Below are positions 48,429-57,100 of a stretch of DNA of 64,000 bases, one piece after another. This DNA is from Cloacibacterium normanense (GTDB lineage: Bacteria > Bacteroidota > Bacteroidia > Flavobacteriales > Weeksellaceae). Under the pieces are notes generated by a model. The model made no database searches. It saw nothing but the letters and a program-made list of their open reading frames with translations, and had not been told where the DNA came from. The stretch spans positions 186,001 to 250,000 of the forward strand of contig NZ_PTPZ01000003.1 in assembly GCF_002943105.1 (NCBI RefSeq), read 5' to 3'. The position numbers were made by a program, and so were the translations under genes. How positions within the stretch are numbered: position 1 is the stretch's first letter; every line of letters begins with the position of its first letter.

Positions 48429-50095
48429 TTCACAGTTGCTTTTACAAATTTCGAATTATAAGCATTCCCCAAAATACAATTGGTGGTAATGCCGAAATTG
48501 TAATCGCCAGCTTTTAGGTTTTGCGTGTTGATTTTAATCTGAGTTTTGAAAATTTCTCCAGGTTTTAAAACGGTTGGCATTTTTTCAATTTCTGTAGGAA
48601 TATCCGTTGTTTCTCTGTGCGCCAAAAATACAGCAGTAATGGTCACTGGAATTTCAGGATGATTGAAATTTACCACGTTTTTTGTAGGATTATAAATCGT
48701 AATCGGAATAATTTGATTGTTTTTGAGTTGTTCGGAAGGAAGCTCAAATTCTATTTTTAATCGGTTGGGTGTTTGGAAATGTTCTACATAAAAACCATTA
48801 AAGCTAATCTGTTCTTTATCTAATAATTTTATCGCTTTTGGAGATTCTGGTTTTTCTACAAAAACTCTTTTTCCAAAATAGTTTTGTTCTCTTTGCCAAA
48901 TGTCAAATTGTGTTTTTTTAACATTTAAAGAACCTAGAGTAGAAGATTCGTTTCCCGTAAAATAATTGTACAAAGAAGTCGATTGGAATGAACCGGTAAA
49001 TAAAACGGGAGTTTTTCCTATTTTCTCAGCTAAAGTTTTGTATTTCTGTTCTTTACCTGTGAATTCTAAAGTTTTAGGAAGAAGGTTTGTTAAAATAACT
49101 ACTCTAGCGAGAAAAACTAAAAATATAGAACCCAAAACATACGTGCGCACATATTTTTTCCAAGATGGCTTTTCTTTGATAAATTGTAAGAATAAAATTA
49201 ACATCGGAATAGAGGCAATTACTGTCCAATGTGGCTCTACATGTCCTCTAAGACTCGTTAAAGCAAAGAAAACCAAGAAACCTACACTTACAAAATAATA
49301 GGCTTTTTCTTGAAGATTTTGGTATTTATTTTTAAAAAGTAAAATAACAAAAGGAATTAATATAAACGGATTGAAAACCGCAAATTGGTTGGGTAGATAT
49401 TCTAGAAAATAAATAAATTCAAAATCTTCTGAACGATCTACCAAGTGATACTGAAACGTAGGGAAATTATGCTCAATATGCCACATTAAATGTGGAATCA
49501 TCAATAAAGAAGTTATAATTCCAGCAAGATAAATATAAGGTTTTGTCAGCATTTTTAAGTTAGAAATCACCACGAAAAACACCAATAAAACAGCTTGATA
49601 TTTACTGTAAAAAAGCAATGCAACAGAAATTCCTAGTAAAACTGCATTCCAAAAATTTTGTTTTTCGGTAAATCTTTGGTATAAAATAAAAAATACAGTC
49701 CCAAAAAATAATAGAGGAACATCTGGTGTGGTGATGAAGGAATAAGCATTCATCATGACTAAACCCAGTGATAGAATTATAAATTCATTTACATAAGAAG
49801 CTTTGTCTTTCGGTAAAAGGTATTTCCAAATGAGAAATAAATTTCCAGAAAATAATAAAACGGTTAAAAATCTTACTCCCAGATTTCCATTAAAAAAAAG
49901 TTGAGAAATCTTAATCACCAATGCTACCATCGGTGGATGATCATAATATCCCCAATCTAAATCTCTCGCATATTGGTAGTAATAGGCTTCATCTAAAGTA
50001 ATTTCGGTAAAAAATGCCTGTAAAAGATTGATGAAAGTAATAATGAGTATGAAAAGATAAATTTTTTTAGATGAAGTTTTAGGGGTTTCAGACAT
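48425..50095 (-). CDS. ArnT/PMT-like (GT39/83) membrane glycosyltransferase
   Basis: 556 residues from ATG 50095 (MSETPKTSSKKIYLF); the extension to 50119 runs through the -7 box. First helix IYLFILIITFINLLQAF, then the conserved extracytoplasmic loop with acidic pair (ITLDEAYYYQYARDLDWGYYDHPPMVALVIKI), about ten more helices, and a C-terminal periplasmic domain (YIGTTNCIL-like strands). GT-C enzymes of this type move a sugar from polyprenyl-phosphate to lipid A or protein; acceptor unknown. Confidence 0.85.
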   Translation of the reverse strand: MSETPKTSSKKIYLFILIITFINLLQAFFTEITLDEAYYYQYARDLDWGYYDHPPMVALVIKISQLFFNGNLGVRFLTVLLFSGNLFLIWKYLLPKDKASYVNEFIILSLGLVMMNAYSFITTPDVPLLFFGTVFFILYQRFTEKQNFWNAVLLGISVALLFYSKYQAVLLVFFVVISNLKMLTKPYIYLAGIITSLLMIPHLMWHIEHNFPTFQYHLVDRSEDFEFIYFLEYLPNQFAVFNPFILIPFVILLFKNKYQNLQEKAYYFVSVGFLVFFALTSLRGHVEPHWTVIASIPMLILFLQFIKEKPSWKKYVRTYVLGSIFLVFLARVVILTNLLPKTLEFTGKEQKYKTLAEKIGKTPVLFTGSFQSTSLYNYFTGNESSTLGSLNVKKTQFDIWQREQNYFGKRVFVEKPESPKAIKLLDKEQISFNGFYVEHFQTPNRLKIEFELPSEQLKNNQIIPITIYNPTKNVVNFNHPEIPVTITAVFLAHRETTDIPTEIEKMPTVLKPGEIFKTQIKINTQNLKAGDYNFGITTNCILGNAYNSKFVKATVN

Positions 50096-50107
50096 TCTTT
50101 TTTTTTG

Positions 50108-50140
50108 CAAAAATAACAAACTTTATCATCTAAATTCAAA
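50108..50140 (-). promoter_or_regulatory. Promoter of the GT39-like gene
   Basis: On the minus strand: TTTG (50140-50137), 21 bases, TATTTTTG (50115-50108), 12 bases before the ATG at 50095. Confidence 0.65.
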
Positions 50141-50246
50141 CATTAATTGTTTAAGTTAACATAATTCTTTATATCTTTATTATTTGTATGTTTGGGTAAA
50201 TTTTTATTCAAAAATTTACAATTAAAATTTACAAGAATTGGATTAA

Positions 50247-50276
50247 TTGTTTTTGCAATTATAAATGTTATTTTTG
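50247..50276 (+). promoter_or_regulatory. Promoter of the epimerase gene
   Basis: TTG (50247-50249), 19 bases, TATTTTTG (50269-50276). The leader to the ATG at 50332 holds an ATCCATCATCTAACATCCATC minisatellite (50297-50317). Confidence 0.65.
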
Positions 50277-50331
50277 CAAAGAATATTTTCCAAAATCATC
50301 CATCATCTAACATCCATCACCCTTCATAAAA

Positions 50332-51336
50332 ATGATATTAGTTACAGGTGCAACAGGAATTCTCGGGAGAGTAATCGTTTTAGAACTGCTAAAACGTGGC
50401 AAAACAGTACGCGCTACAAAAAGAAAATCCAGCAATCTGCAGGAGGTTAGAAAATCATTTCAATTTTATACAGAAACTCCTAATGAATATTTTGATTCCA
50501 TAGAATGGATAGAAGTAGATTTTGAAGATATTCATTCGCTACAAAACGCCTTAAATGGAGTAGAAGAGGTTTATCATTGCGCCGCTAAAGTGAGTTTTCA
50601 TCCTAAAGATGAAAAAAAAATGTATCAAACTAATATTGAAGGCACAAAACAACTTCTGTTTGCTTGTCAAAATTCTTCGGTGAAGAAATTCCTTTTTGTA
50701 AGTTCTATCGCAGTTTTAGATGGATTGAATGAAAACGGAGAATTAGACGAAAGTTCTGATTTTAATCCGAAAATCGACCATTCTGCGTATGCAATTTCTA
50801 AACATTTTTCTGAAATGGAAGTTTGGCGTGCATCAGCAGAAGGTTTAAAAACGGTAATTGTAAATCCGGGAATCATCATCGGTAGCGGAAACTGGAAAGA
50901 AAGCAGTGGAACTTTATTCAAGGAATTGGGCGAAAATGCCTATACATTTTCTGGAGGAACTTCTTACGTAGATGTTCGAGATGTGGCTCAGATTTCCATT
51001 GAATTGATGGGAAAAAATATTTTTGGCGAAAGATTTATCTTAATTTCTGAAAATAAAAAATACCAAGACGTTGCTAATTTTATCAAGCAAAAACTAGGAA
51101 AACAAGCTGTAAAACTCGTTCCAAAAGGTTTGTTGAAAACGGGAGTTTTCTTGAATTCAATTTTAGGTTGGCTTATTTCTCCACTGAAAATGGCGAATAA
51201 AGTAAACGTACAATCGGTTACCGAATTCAATAAAATATCAAATAAAAAAATAAAAGAAAAGCTCAATTACGAATTCATTCCACTGGAAGAAAGTTTAGCT
51301 TTTCATGTAGAAAATTATAAAAAAGACAGAAGCTAG
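50332..51336 (+). CDS. NAD-dependent epimerase/dehydratase family (extended SDR)
   Basis: 334 residues. N-terminal MILVTGATGILGRVIVLELLKRG (GxxGxxG NAD site), acidic loop WIEVDFEDIHSLQNAL, VYHCAAKVSFHP, and the active-site pair in HSAYAISKHFSEMEVW (YxxxK, Y about 150). This is the dihydroflavonol-reductase-like branch of SDRs, substrate unknown. The last residues (KKDRS) and stop are read from a GACAGAAGCTAGAAGACG-type repeat that runs on into the intergenic region. Confidence 0.85.
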   Translation: MILVTGATGILGRVIVLELLKRGKTVRATKRKSSNLQEVRKSFQFYTETPNEYFDSIEWIEVDFEDIHSLQNALNGVEEVYHCAAKVSFHPKDEKKMYQTNIEGTKQLLFACQNSSVKKFLFVSSIAVLDGLNENGELDESSDFNPKIDHSAYAISKHFSEMEVWRASAEGLKTVIVNPGIIIGSGNWKESSGTLFKELGENAYTFSGGTSYVDVRDVAQISIELMGKNIFGERFILISENKKYQDVANFIKQKLGKQAVKLVPKGLLKTGVFLNSILGWLISPLKMANKVNVQSVTEFNKISNKKIKEKLNYEFIPLEESLAFHVENYKKDRS

Positions 51337-51355
51337 AAGACGAAAGTCCGAAGAT

Positions 51356-51445
51356 TTGAAAATCTTTGATTTTCAACTTTGTCTAACTCTGCAAATTCGC
51401 TTTAGCGAATTCTTAAAATATTTTCAAAGAATGATAAAAATCATT
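51356..51445 (+). other. Chain of perfect hairpins upstream of mevalonate decarboxylase
   Basis: TTGAAAATC-TTT-GATTTTCAA (51356-51376), AATTCGC-TTTA-GCGAATT (51394-51411), AAAATATTTT (51416-51425) and AATGAT-AAAA-ATCATT (51430-51445) follow one another. CTTTG (51377-51381) and CAAAG (51425-51429) could close a stem around the second and third. Confidence 0.65.
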
Positions 51446-51461
51446 GCGTTTTAAAAAAAAT

Positions 51462-52520
51462 ATGGAAAATCAATTTTTAGGAAATCAACATTTCAATATA
51501 TCAAATCAAGTGGTGTCTGCAACTTGTCCTTCAAATATTGCCTTAATCAAATATTGGGGAAAATACGCCAACCAAATTCCTGCAAATCCGAGTATTTCAT
51601 ATACTTTGAATCATTGCAATACCCAAACTTCAATGGAGTTTTTGGCAAATGAGCCTTTTTCTGTTCAGACTTTTTTGGCAGGAAATGAAGAATTGAAATT
51701 TGCAGAAAAAATCGAGAAATATTTTAAAAATATTGAACAATATTTGCCTTGGATTCTCAAAGGGAAATACGTTATTAAAACCGAAAATACATTTCCGCAC
51801 AGTTCAGGAATTGCAAGCTCTGCTTCTGGTTTTGGCGCTATTGCAAGTTGTTTGATGAGCTTAGATGAGATTTTCTCTACTGACAACCATCAACCATCAG
51901 TCATCAACCAAAAAGCTTCTTTTTTAGCAAGACTAGGTTCTGGAAGTGCTTGCAGAAGTTTGTATAACGGACTTGTAGTTTGGGGAAAAACGGATGAAGT
52001 AGAAGGAAGTTCTGATTTATACGCGGTAAAATATCCTGATGAAGAAATTCATCCGATTTTTAAAAATTTCAATGATTGGGTTTTACTCATTCACGAAGGC
52101 GAAAAATCGGTAAGTTCTACTGTTGGTCACGGTTTGATGAATACCAATCCTTATGCAGAAAGACGTTTCCAAGAAGCGAGAGATAATTTTGTTCCTCTTA
52201 AAGAAATTCTGAAAACGGGAAATCTTGAGAAATTTATTAAGTTGGTAGAACACGAAGCATTAACGCTTCATGCGATGATGATGATGAGCGAACCCGCTTT
52301 TATTTTAATGAAAACAGGAACGTTGGAAGTTATCAATAAACTTTGGAGTTTCCGTAAAGAAACAGGTCATCCTTTATTTTTTACGTTAGATGCTGGAGCA
52401 AATGTTCACTTGCTTTTCCCAGAAAACGAAAGTTCTGATGCTATCAAAAATTTCATAGAAACAGAATTATTACAACACACGCAAAAAGGAGGAGTAGTAA
52501 AAGATGTGATGAAGTTTTAA
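51462..52520 (+). CDS. mvaD: Diphosphomevalonate decarboxylase
   Basis: 352 residues from ATG 51462 (MENQFLGNQHFNISN); TTG 51444 is an unlikely start. GHMP kinase-fold enzyme: ATCPSNIALIKYWGKYANQIPANPSISYTL at the start with the lysine and serine contacts, the ATP loop FPHSSGIASSASGFGAIASCL, ARLGSGSACRSLYNGLVVWGK with the catalytic Ser/Arg, and FTLDAGANVHLLFPENE with the catalytic Asp. It makes isopentenyl diphosphate in the mevalonate route, used by many Flavobacteriia. Residues about 140-149 (DNHQPSVINQ) come from an AACCATCAACCATCA repeat. Confidence 0.9.
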   Translation: MENQFLGNQHFNISNQVVSATCPSNIALIKYWGKYANQIPANPSISYTLNHCNTQTSMEFLANEPFSVQTFLAGNEELKFAEKIEKYFKNIEQYLPWILKGKYVIKTENTFPHSSGIASSASGFGAIASCLMSLDEIFSTDNHQPSVINQKASFLARLGSGSACRSLYNGLVVWGKTDEVEGSSDLYAVKYPDEEIHPIFKNFNDWVLLIHEGEKSVSSTVGHGLMNTNPYAERRFQEARDNFVPLKEILKTGNLEKFIKLVEHEALTLHAMMMMSEPAFILMKTGTLEVINKLWSFRKETGHPLFFTLDAGANVHLLFPENESSDAIKNFIETELLQHTQKGGVVKDVMKF

Positions 52521-52529
52521 ATCAATAGG

Positions 52530-52552
52530 AACGGGTTTTAGCCCGTTTTTTA
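52530..52552 (+). terminator. Rho-independent terminator
   Basis: AACGGG-TTTTAG-CCCGTT followed by Ts, 10 bases after the mvaD stop. Confidence 0.85.
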
Positions 52553-52637
52553 ATTTAGAAATAAATTCAGAACATTTCTTACCTTACATCAATTCATTCG
52601 CTTCTCAGAAATGGTAATTTTGAAGAAAATTTAGAAA

Positions 52638-53666
52638 ATGAAAAAATTCGAAATAGGAGTTGGAATGTTTGGCGATTTGGCTTTCGATAAAGAAACTGGA
52701 AAGTTTGCCAATCCTCAACAAAAATTACAGGAGATTTTAGCGGAAATAAAATTGGCAGATGAGTTAGGAATTGATGTATTTGCTTTGGGCGAACATCACC
52801 GACCAGATTACGTGGTTTCTTCCCCAGAAATGGTGCTTTCTGCAGCTGCTTCTATTACTGAAAATATCAAGTTAATGAGCGCGGTTATTGTTTTAAGTTC
52901 AGCAGAACCTGTAAAAGTGTATCAAGATTTTTCTACTTTGGATTTAATTTCTGGTGGAAGAGCCGAAATTGGCGTAGGTAGAGGAAGTTTCATTGAATCT
53001 TTTCCGCTTTTTGGTTACGATTTAGATGATTATCACGAACTTTTTGAAGAAAAATTAGATTTATTACTCAAAATAAATACTCAAGAAAACGTAACTTGGA
53101 AAGGCAAACTTCGTGCTCCTATGGAAAATCAAACGGTTTATCCTAGAGCAACGAACAACGGAAAATTACCTGTTTGGATTGCAGTTGGGGGAACTCCAGA
53201 ATCGGTTTTGAGAGCTGCTAGATTAGGTTTGCCGTTAATCGTGGCGATTATTGGTGGTTTGCCAAGACAGTTCAAACCTTTGATTGATTTTTACAAAAAA
53301 GAATATCTGAGACACGGTCATAATCCAGACGAAATGCAAATCGGAATTCATTCTCACACTTTAGTCAGCGAAAATCCTGAAGTAATTGATGGATATTTTG
53401 AAAATTATGCCGCTCAAATGAACAGAATTGGCAGTTCTAGAGGTTGGTCTGCTTACACCAAAATGCAATATGAAGGCGGCAGAAGCAAAGAAGGCGCTCT
53501 ATTTATTGGAAATTCTGATGAAGTAGCTGAAAAAATCAATGTGGTGAAAGAAATGTTTGGCTTAACCAGATATATCGCTCACATGGATGTTGGTGCGCCA
53601 AATCACGAGGTGATGATGAAAAGTATAGAATTATTCGGAACGAAAGTTGCTGAAAAAGTAAGATAA
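52638..53666 (+). CDS. LLM class flavin-dependent oxidoreductase (luciferase-like)
   Basis: 342 residues, TIM-barrel luciferase family: EIKLADELGIDVFALGEHHRPDYVVSSPEMVLSAAASITENIKLMSAVIVLSSAEPVKVYQDFSTLDLISGGRAEIGVGRGSF covers the first half and fixes the FMN-binding strands; VWIAVGGTPESVLRAARLGLPLIV gives the second half. Such enzymes are FMNH2-dependent monooxygenases or reductases; substrate unknown. A TAATTTTG box lies at 52615-52622. Followed 10 bases later by a VOC-domain gene, so the two are likely one unit. Confidence 0.88.
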   Translation: MKKFEIGVGMFGDLAFDKETGKFANPQQKLQEILAEIKLADELGIDVFALGEHHRPDYVVSSPEMVLSAAASITENIKLMSAVIVLSSAEPVKVYQDFSTLDLISGGRAEIGVGRGSFIESFPLFGYDLDDYHELFEEKLDLLLKINTQENVTWKGKLRAPMENQTVYPRATNNGKLPVWIAVGGTPESVLRAARLGLPLIVAIIGGLPRQFKPLIDFYKKEYLRHGHNPDEMQIGIHSHTLVSENPEVIDGYFENYAAQMNRIGSSRGWSAYTKMQYEGGRSKEGALFIGNSDEVAEKINVVKEMFGLTRYIAHMDVGAPNHEVMMKSIELFGTKVAEKVR

Positions 53667-53676
53667 ATTTAAAGTC

Positions 53677-54054
53677 ATGAAAATACATCATATTGCTATT
53701 ATCTGTTCTGATTATCAGGTTTCTAAAAAGTTTTACACAGAAATTTTAGGGCTAAATATCATCAGAGAAGTTTACCGAGAAGAAAGACAATCTTACAAAC
53801 TAGATTTGGCGATTGGTGATGATTATGTCATTGAATTATTTTCTTTTCCGAATCCACCGAAAAGACCTTCCAGACCAGAAAGTTGTGGTTTGAGACATTT
53901 GGCTTTTGCAGTAGAAAATGTAGAAGAAAAACGTGCAGAATTGTTGCAAAAAGGAATCGATTGTGAAGAAGTCAGAATAGATGAATTTACCGATAAAAAG
54001 TTCTTTTTCATCGCAGATCCAGATGATTTGCCTTTAGAATTTTACGAAATGTAA
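53677..54054 (+). CDS. VOC family protein (glyoxalase/YaeR-like)
   Basis: 125 residues of one paired beta-alpha-beta-beta-beta unit: MKIHHIAIICSDYQVSKKFYTEILGLNIIREVYREER opens with the metal-ligand histidine, the middle has DDYVIELFSFPNPPKRPSRPESCGLRHLAFAVENVEEKRAEL with another His, and the end ADPDDLPLEFYEM has the acidic ligand. This is the YaeR/SMU1112-like branch. Metal-dependent lyase or dioxygenase-like role, unknown substrate. Just 10 bases after the LLM gene. Confidence 0.88.
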   Translation: MKIHHIAIICSDYQVSKKFYTEILGLNIIREVYREERQSYKLDLAIGDDYVIELFSFPNPPKRPSRPESCGLRHLAFAVENVEEKRAELLQKGIDCEEVRIDEFTDKKFFFIADPDDLPLEFYEM

Positions 54055-54161
54055 CTTTTTAAAATCTCAAAAGACTTATTTATTGAATTTTTAAGAAATT
54101 TTTGTGATTTTTGAACAAATATTTCTGAAACGCAAAGTTTTATTTTAACAGCAATCAAAAA

Positions 54162-54238
54162 AAGAAAGCAAAGTTTTTTCGCTTTGCGAATTTTTAAGCG
54201 TAAGCTTCAAGCGAATTATTTCGCTTCTTTGCTTCCTT
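54162..54238 (+). other. Cloverleaf-like branched fold-back element
   Basis: Outer stem AAGAAAGCAAAG (54162-54173) / CTTTGCTTCCTT (54227-54238), 11 of 12 pairs. Inside are three perfect small hairpins: TTCGC-TTT-GCGAA (54178-54190), AAGC-GTAA-GCTT (54196-54207) and AAGCGAA-TTAT-TTCGCTT (54209-54226). The shape is a four-way junction, 66 bases before the NTF2-like gene. It does not match tRNA conserved bases. Confidence 0.7.
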
Positions 54239-54303
54239 AAAATAGATTTAAATTTTTTATCTTCTTTGCGTTTATATAAAAATAATATCTAATAATTTTT
54301 GAT

Positions 54304-54732
54304 ATGAAAAAAATCTTCTTTCTCCTGATTTCCAGTTTTTCTTTTGCTCAAAACGTATCAGAAAAAGAAATCGTAAAGCCGATTGAAAACCTTTTCAATG
54401 CAATGAAATCTGCAGATTCTCTTGGAGTGAAAAACGCTTTTTCTGGTTCTGCAATTATGCAGACTTTTGGTAAAAATCAAGAAATAAGAACGGATAAAGT
54501 AGAAGATTTTGCCAAACAAGTTGCCGCATCTCAAGCTGGCGATTTAGACGAAAGATTCACTATTTCTAAAATTTTGGTTGATGGAAATATGGCTTCGGTT
54601 TGGGTTCCGTATCAGTTTTATTATAAAGGTAATTTTTCGCATTGCGGTGTCAATAGTTTTCAACTCGCGAAAATCAATAATGAATGGAAAATTCAATATA
54701 TCATTGATACTAGAAGAAAAAAATGTGATTAG
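54304..54732 (+). CDS. Secreted NTF2/SnoaL-like protein
   Basis: 142 residues. Signal peptide MKKIFFLLISSFSFAQ, then the NTF2-like cone fold: EKEIVKPIENLFNAMKSADSLGVKNAFSGSAIMQTFG, FTISKILVDGNMASVWVPYQFYYKGNFSHCGVNSFQLAKINNEWKIQYIIDTRRK. This is the nuclear-transport-factor-2-like family common in Flavobacteriia (older label 'putative lumazine-binding'). Function unknown. Its last 4 bases overlap the end of the convergent EEP gene. Confidence 0.82.
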   Translation: MKKIFFLLISSFSFAQNVSEKEIVKPIENLFNAMKSADSLGVKNAFSGSAIMQTFGKNQEIRTDKVEDFAKQVAASQAGDLDERFTISKILVDGNMASVWVPYQFYYKGNFSHCGVNSFQLAKINNEWKIQYIIDTRRKKCD

Positions 54733-55823
54733 ATTTCATCTTCTGTAGCGACTTCTTCTCGGTTGTCGCTTTTTTCTTTTTTGCCTTCTTCAATCAGTTG
54801 GTTTACTTCGTGAATCTCGCCATTTTCTAAAGTTTTAATTTCCTCTTTTTGTTCATCATTTTCACGGTCAATAAAAAAACTGAATCCCAATGGAAAATGG
54901 TCTGAACCAATGCTAGGATAAGTGAAAATTTCTTTCACAAAAATCTCTTTGCTGTGATATAATAAATCAAGCGGAACTCTGAAAAACCAATGTTTGGCAT
55001 GAAAAGTGGCGAAAATTCCTCTTCCAATTCTCGCATCTATGAGTTCGCTGGTTTTTCTAAATAATTGCGAAGAATATGCCCAAGCAACATTATTGAAATC
55101 TCCCGAAACCAAAACAGGAATTTTATGACTCTTCACTTTTTTGGCAATACTTAATAAATCGCCATCTCTTTCTTTAGAAGTTTTTTCTTCAGTAGGACTT
55201 GGTGGAGGAGGATGAACACCAAAAAATACAAATTCATATCCATCTTTGGTTTTTAATTTTGCTTCAATACTCGGTAAATCATCGGCAACAAAATAATGCG
55301 TTTTTACTTCTAGAATTTCCAATTTTGAATAAAAATGCATTCCGTAAGTGTTTTCTAAGGTCACTTTTTCAGAAAATGGATAATCTTTTTCTACTACTCG
55401 CATTGCTTTTTCCCAATCCGTGTTACTCTCCATCGTAATGAAAAAATCGGGTTGTTCTTTGGTAATTAAATCAATTATTTTTTGAAATTGAGTATTGAAT
55501 TGATAAACATTTACAGCAATTCCTCTCACCAATTCTGAAGCGTGTTTTGGTCTGCGATGGTCTTTGTTTTTATAAAATTTAGTAAATCGAATAAGAGTAA
55601 AAACGTGATAAATGATAAATCCTAATTGAAAAATTTGTAAAACAAAAAGTAAGGTTTCTCCTTTTGCCCAAAACCAAGAAATCCCAAAAACAATGACTTG
55701 TAAAATGGTGATTTGAAGCATCAAAAATTCAGGAACTCTAAAAATCCAATGCTGGTTTTTACTGAACGGTAAAACGCTCAATATCAAAAGAAAGATTGAG
55801 AGAAAACAGAGAAGTTCTATCAT
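54729..55823 (-). CDS. Membrane-anchored endonuclease/exonuclease/phosphatase family protein
   Basis: 364 residues. Three N-terminal helices (LLCFLSIFLLILSVLPF; LMLQITILQVIVFGISWFW; LLFVLQIFQLGFIIYHVF) anchor an EEP domain that should face the periplasm: IAVNVYQFNTQFQKIIDLITKEQPDFFITMESN (catalytic N and E), VFFGVHPPPPSPTEE, VLVSGDFNNVAWAYS (DxN) and IGSDHFPLGF (SDH). A charged C-terminal tail follows. Likely a phosphodiesterase for nucleic acid or lipid head groups. Confidence 0.88.
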   Translation of the reverse strand: MIELLCFLSIFLLILSVLPFSKNQHWIFRVPEFLMLQITILQVIVFGISWFWAKGETLLFVLQIFQLGFIIYHVFTLIRFTKFYKNKDHRRPKHASELVRGIAVNVYQFNTQFQKIIDLITKEQPDFFITMESNTDWEKAMRVVEKDYPFSEKVTLENTYGMHFYSKLEILEVKTHYFVADDLPSIEAKLKTKDGYEFVFFGVHPPPPSPTEEKTSKERDGDLLSIAKKVKSHKIPVLVSGDFNNVAWAYSSQLFRKTSELIDARIGRGIFATFHAKHWFFRVPLDLLYHSKEIFVKEIFTYPSIGSDHFPLGFSFFIDRENDEQKEEIKTLENGEIHEVNQLIEEGKKEKSDNREEVATEDEI

Positions 55824-55908
55824 TTGCCTTTAAAGTTTATGCTAAATTATTCATTTTCCGTATTTTTACGCAGTAAATCTGAAAATCTAATAAAATAAAA
55901 AGTAAATT

Positions 55909-57018
55909 ATGAAAATTGGAATTCTTGGTGGAGGCCAACTCGGAAGAATGTTCATTCAAAATGCATTAAACTACGACGATGAATTTCACGTTTTAGACCC
56001 CAACTCTGATTGTTCTTGTGCTAATATTTCACATTTTTCCCAAGGAAATTTTAATAATTATGAAGATGTTTTGGCTTTCGGTCAAGATAAAGATGTGATT
56101 TCCATAGAAATAGAACATGTGAATGTAGATGCGCTTTTCGAATTGGAAAAACAAGGGAAAAAAGTGATTCCCAATGCGGAAATCATCAAAACCATCCAAC
56201 AAAAAATTCTACAAAAAGAGTTTTATAAAAAACACAACATTCCAAGTCCTGATTTCGAAATTTTTGATGGAACTTCAGAAGAAATTAAGATTGAATTTCC
56301 TTTCGTTCAAAAACTCAATACTGGTGGTTATGATGGAAAAGGTGTGCAAATCATCAAAAATGCCGATGACTTAAAAAATCTTTGGACAGAAGATTCGGTT
56401 TTAGAAAATTTGGTGGATATCGACAAAGAACTTTCCATTATCATTGCCAAAAACGAAAATGGAGAAACCAAAACTTTTCCCGTAACAGAAATGGTGGCCG
56501 ATGAAAAACTGAATTTGTTGGATTTCAATATTTGTCCTGCCGATATTTCATCAGAAGTTCAATCTCAAATTGATGCCATTGCAGAAAAATTTATTTCCGC
56601 AGCCAATTCTGCTGGACTTTTTGCTATCGAATTATTCCTTGATAAAAACGGAAAAGTTTGGGTAAATGAAACAGCGCCAAGATTACACAATTCTGGTCAT
56701 CAAGCACAAGAAGGAAACGCGAATTCTCAATTTGAACAATTTTACAGAGTTTTGAAAAATGTACCATTGGCAGATACAGACGCTTTTGGATTTTCAGGAA
56801 TGCTGAATTTGGTTGGAGAACAAAACTACAGCGGAAAAGTAAAATATGAAGGTTTAGAGGAGGTTTTAAAACTTCCAAAAACTTATGTTCATCTCTACGG
56901 AAAAACAGAAACCAAACCGGGTAGAAAAATGGGACACATCAATGTTTTAGCCAATTCCAGAGAAGAATTACTAGAAAAACTGAATCATATTAAAACTTTG
57001 GTAAGAGTGATTGCTTAA
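55909..57018 (+). CDS. purK: 5-(carboxyamino)imidazole ribonucleotide synthase
   Basis: 369 residues, ATP-grasp enzyme: ILGGGQLGRMFIQNALNY at the N-terminus, IEIEHVNVDALFELEKQGKKVIPN, FVQKLNTGGYDGKGVQII (the Gly-rich ATP loop), ELSIIIAKNENGETKTFPVTEMV, AIELFLDKNGKVWVNETAPRLHNSGHQ (catalytic) and HLYGKTETKPGRKMGHINVLA. It makes N5-CAIR from AIR, bicarbonate and ATP in purine synthesis. Its usual partner purE lies 1.36 kb downstream in the same direction, with an opposite-strand transporter between them. Confidence 0.95.
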   Translation: MKIGILGGGQLGRMFIQNALNYDDEFHVLDPNSDCSCANISHFSQGNFNNYEDVLAFGQDKDVISIEIEHVNVDALFELEKQGKKVIPNAEIIKTIQQKILQKEFYKKHNIPSPDFEIFDGTSEEIKIEFPFVQKLNTGGYDGKGVQIIKNADDLKNLWTEDSVLENLVDIDKELSIIIAKNENGETKTFPVTEMVADEKLNLLDFNICPADISSEVQSQIDAIAEKFISAANSAGLFAIELFLDKNGKVWVNETAPRLHNSGHQAQEGNANSQFEQFYRVLKNVPLADTDAFGFSGMLNLVGEQNYSGKVKYEGLEEVLKLPKTYVHLYGKTETKPGRKMGHINVLANSREELLEKLNHIKTLVRVIA

Positions 57019-57020
57019 GT

Positions 57021-57084
57021 GGGAGAGTTTTAGAATGGGAGAATTGTAGAGTGGGAGAGTTTTAGAGTGGGAGAGTTGTAGAGT
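57021..57084 (+). repeat. Four tandem copies of a 16-bp minisatellite
   Basis: GGGAGAGTTTTAGAAT, GGGAGAATTGTAGAGT, GGGAGAGTTTTAGAGT, GGGAGAGTTGTAGAGT, starting 2 bases after the purK stop. Same family as 5002, 9047 and 14021. Confidence 0.95.
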
Positions 57085-57100
57085 TTTAAAACTTTCGTCA

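Noticed and set aside
54162-54238. Cloverleaf-like structure as a tRNA
   Set aside because: Arm lengths and the invariant GG, TTC and CCA-proximal features of tRNA are missing.
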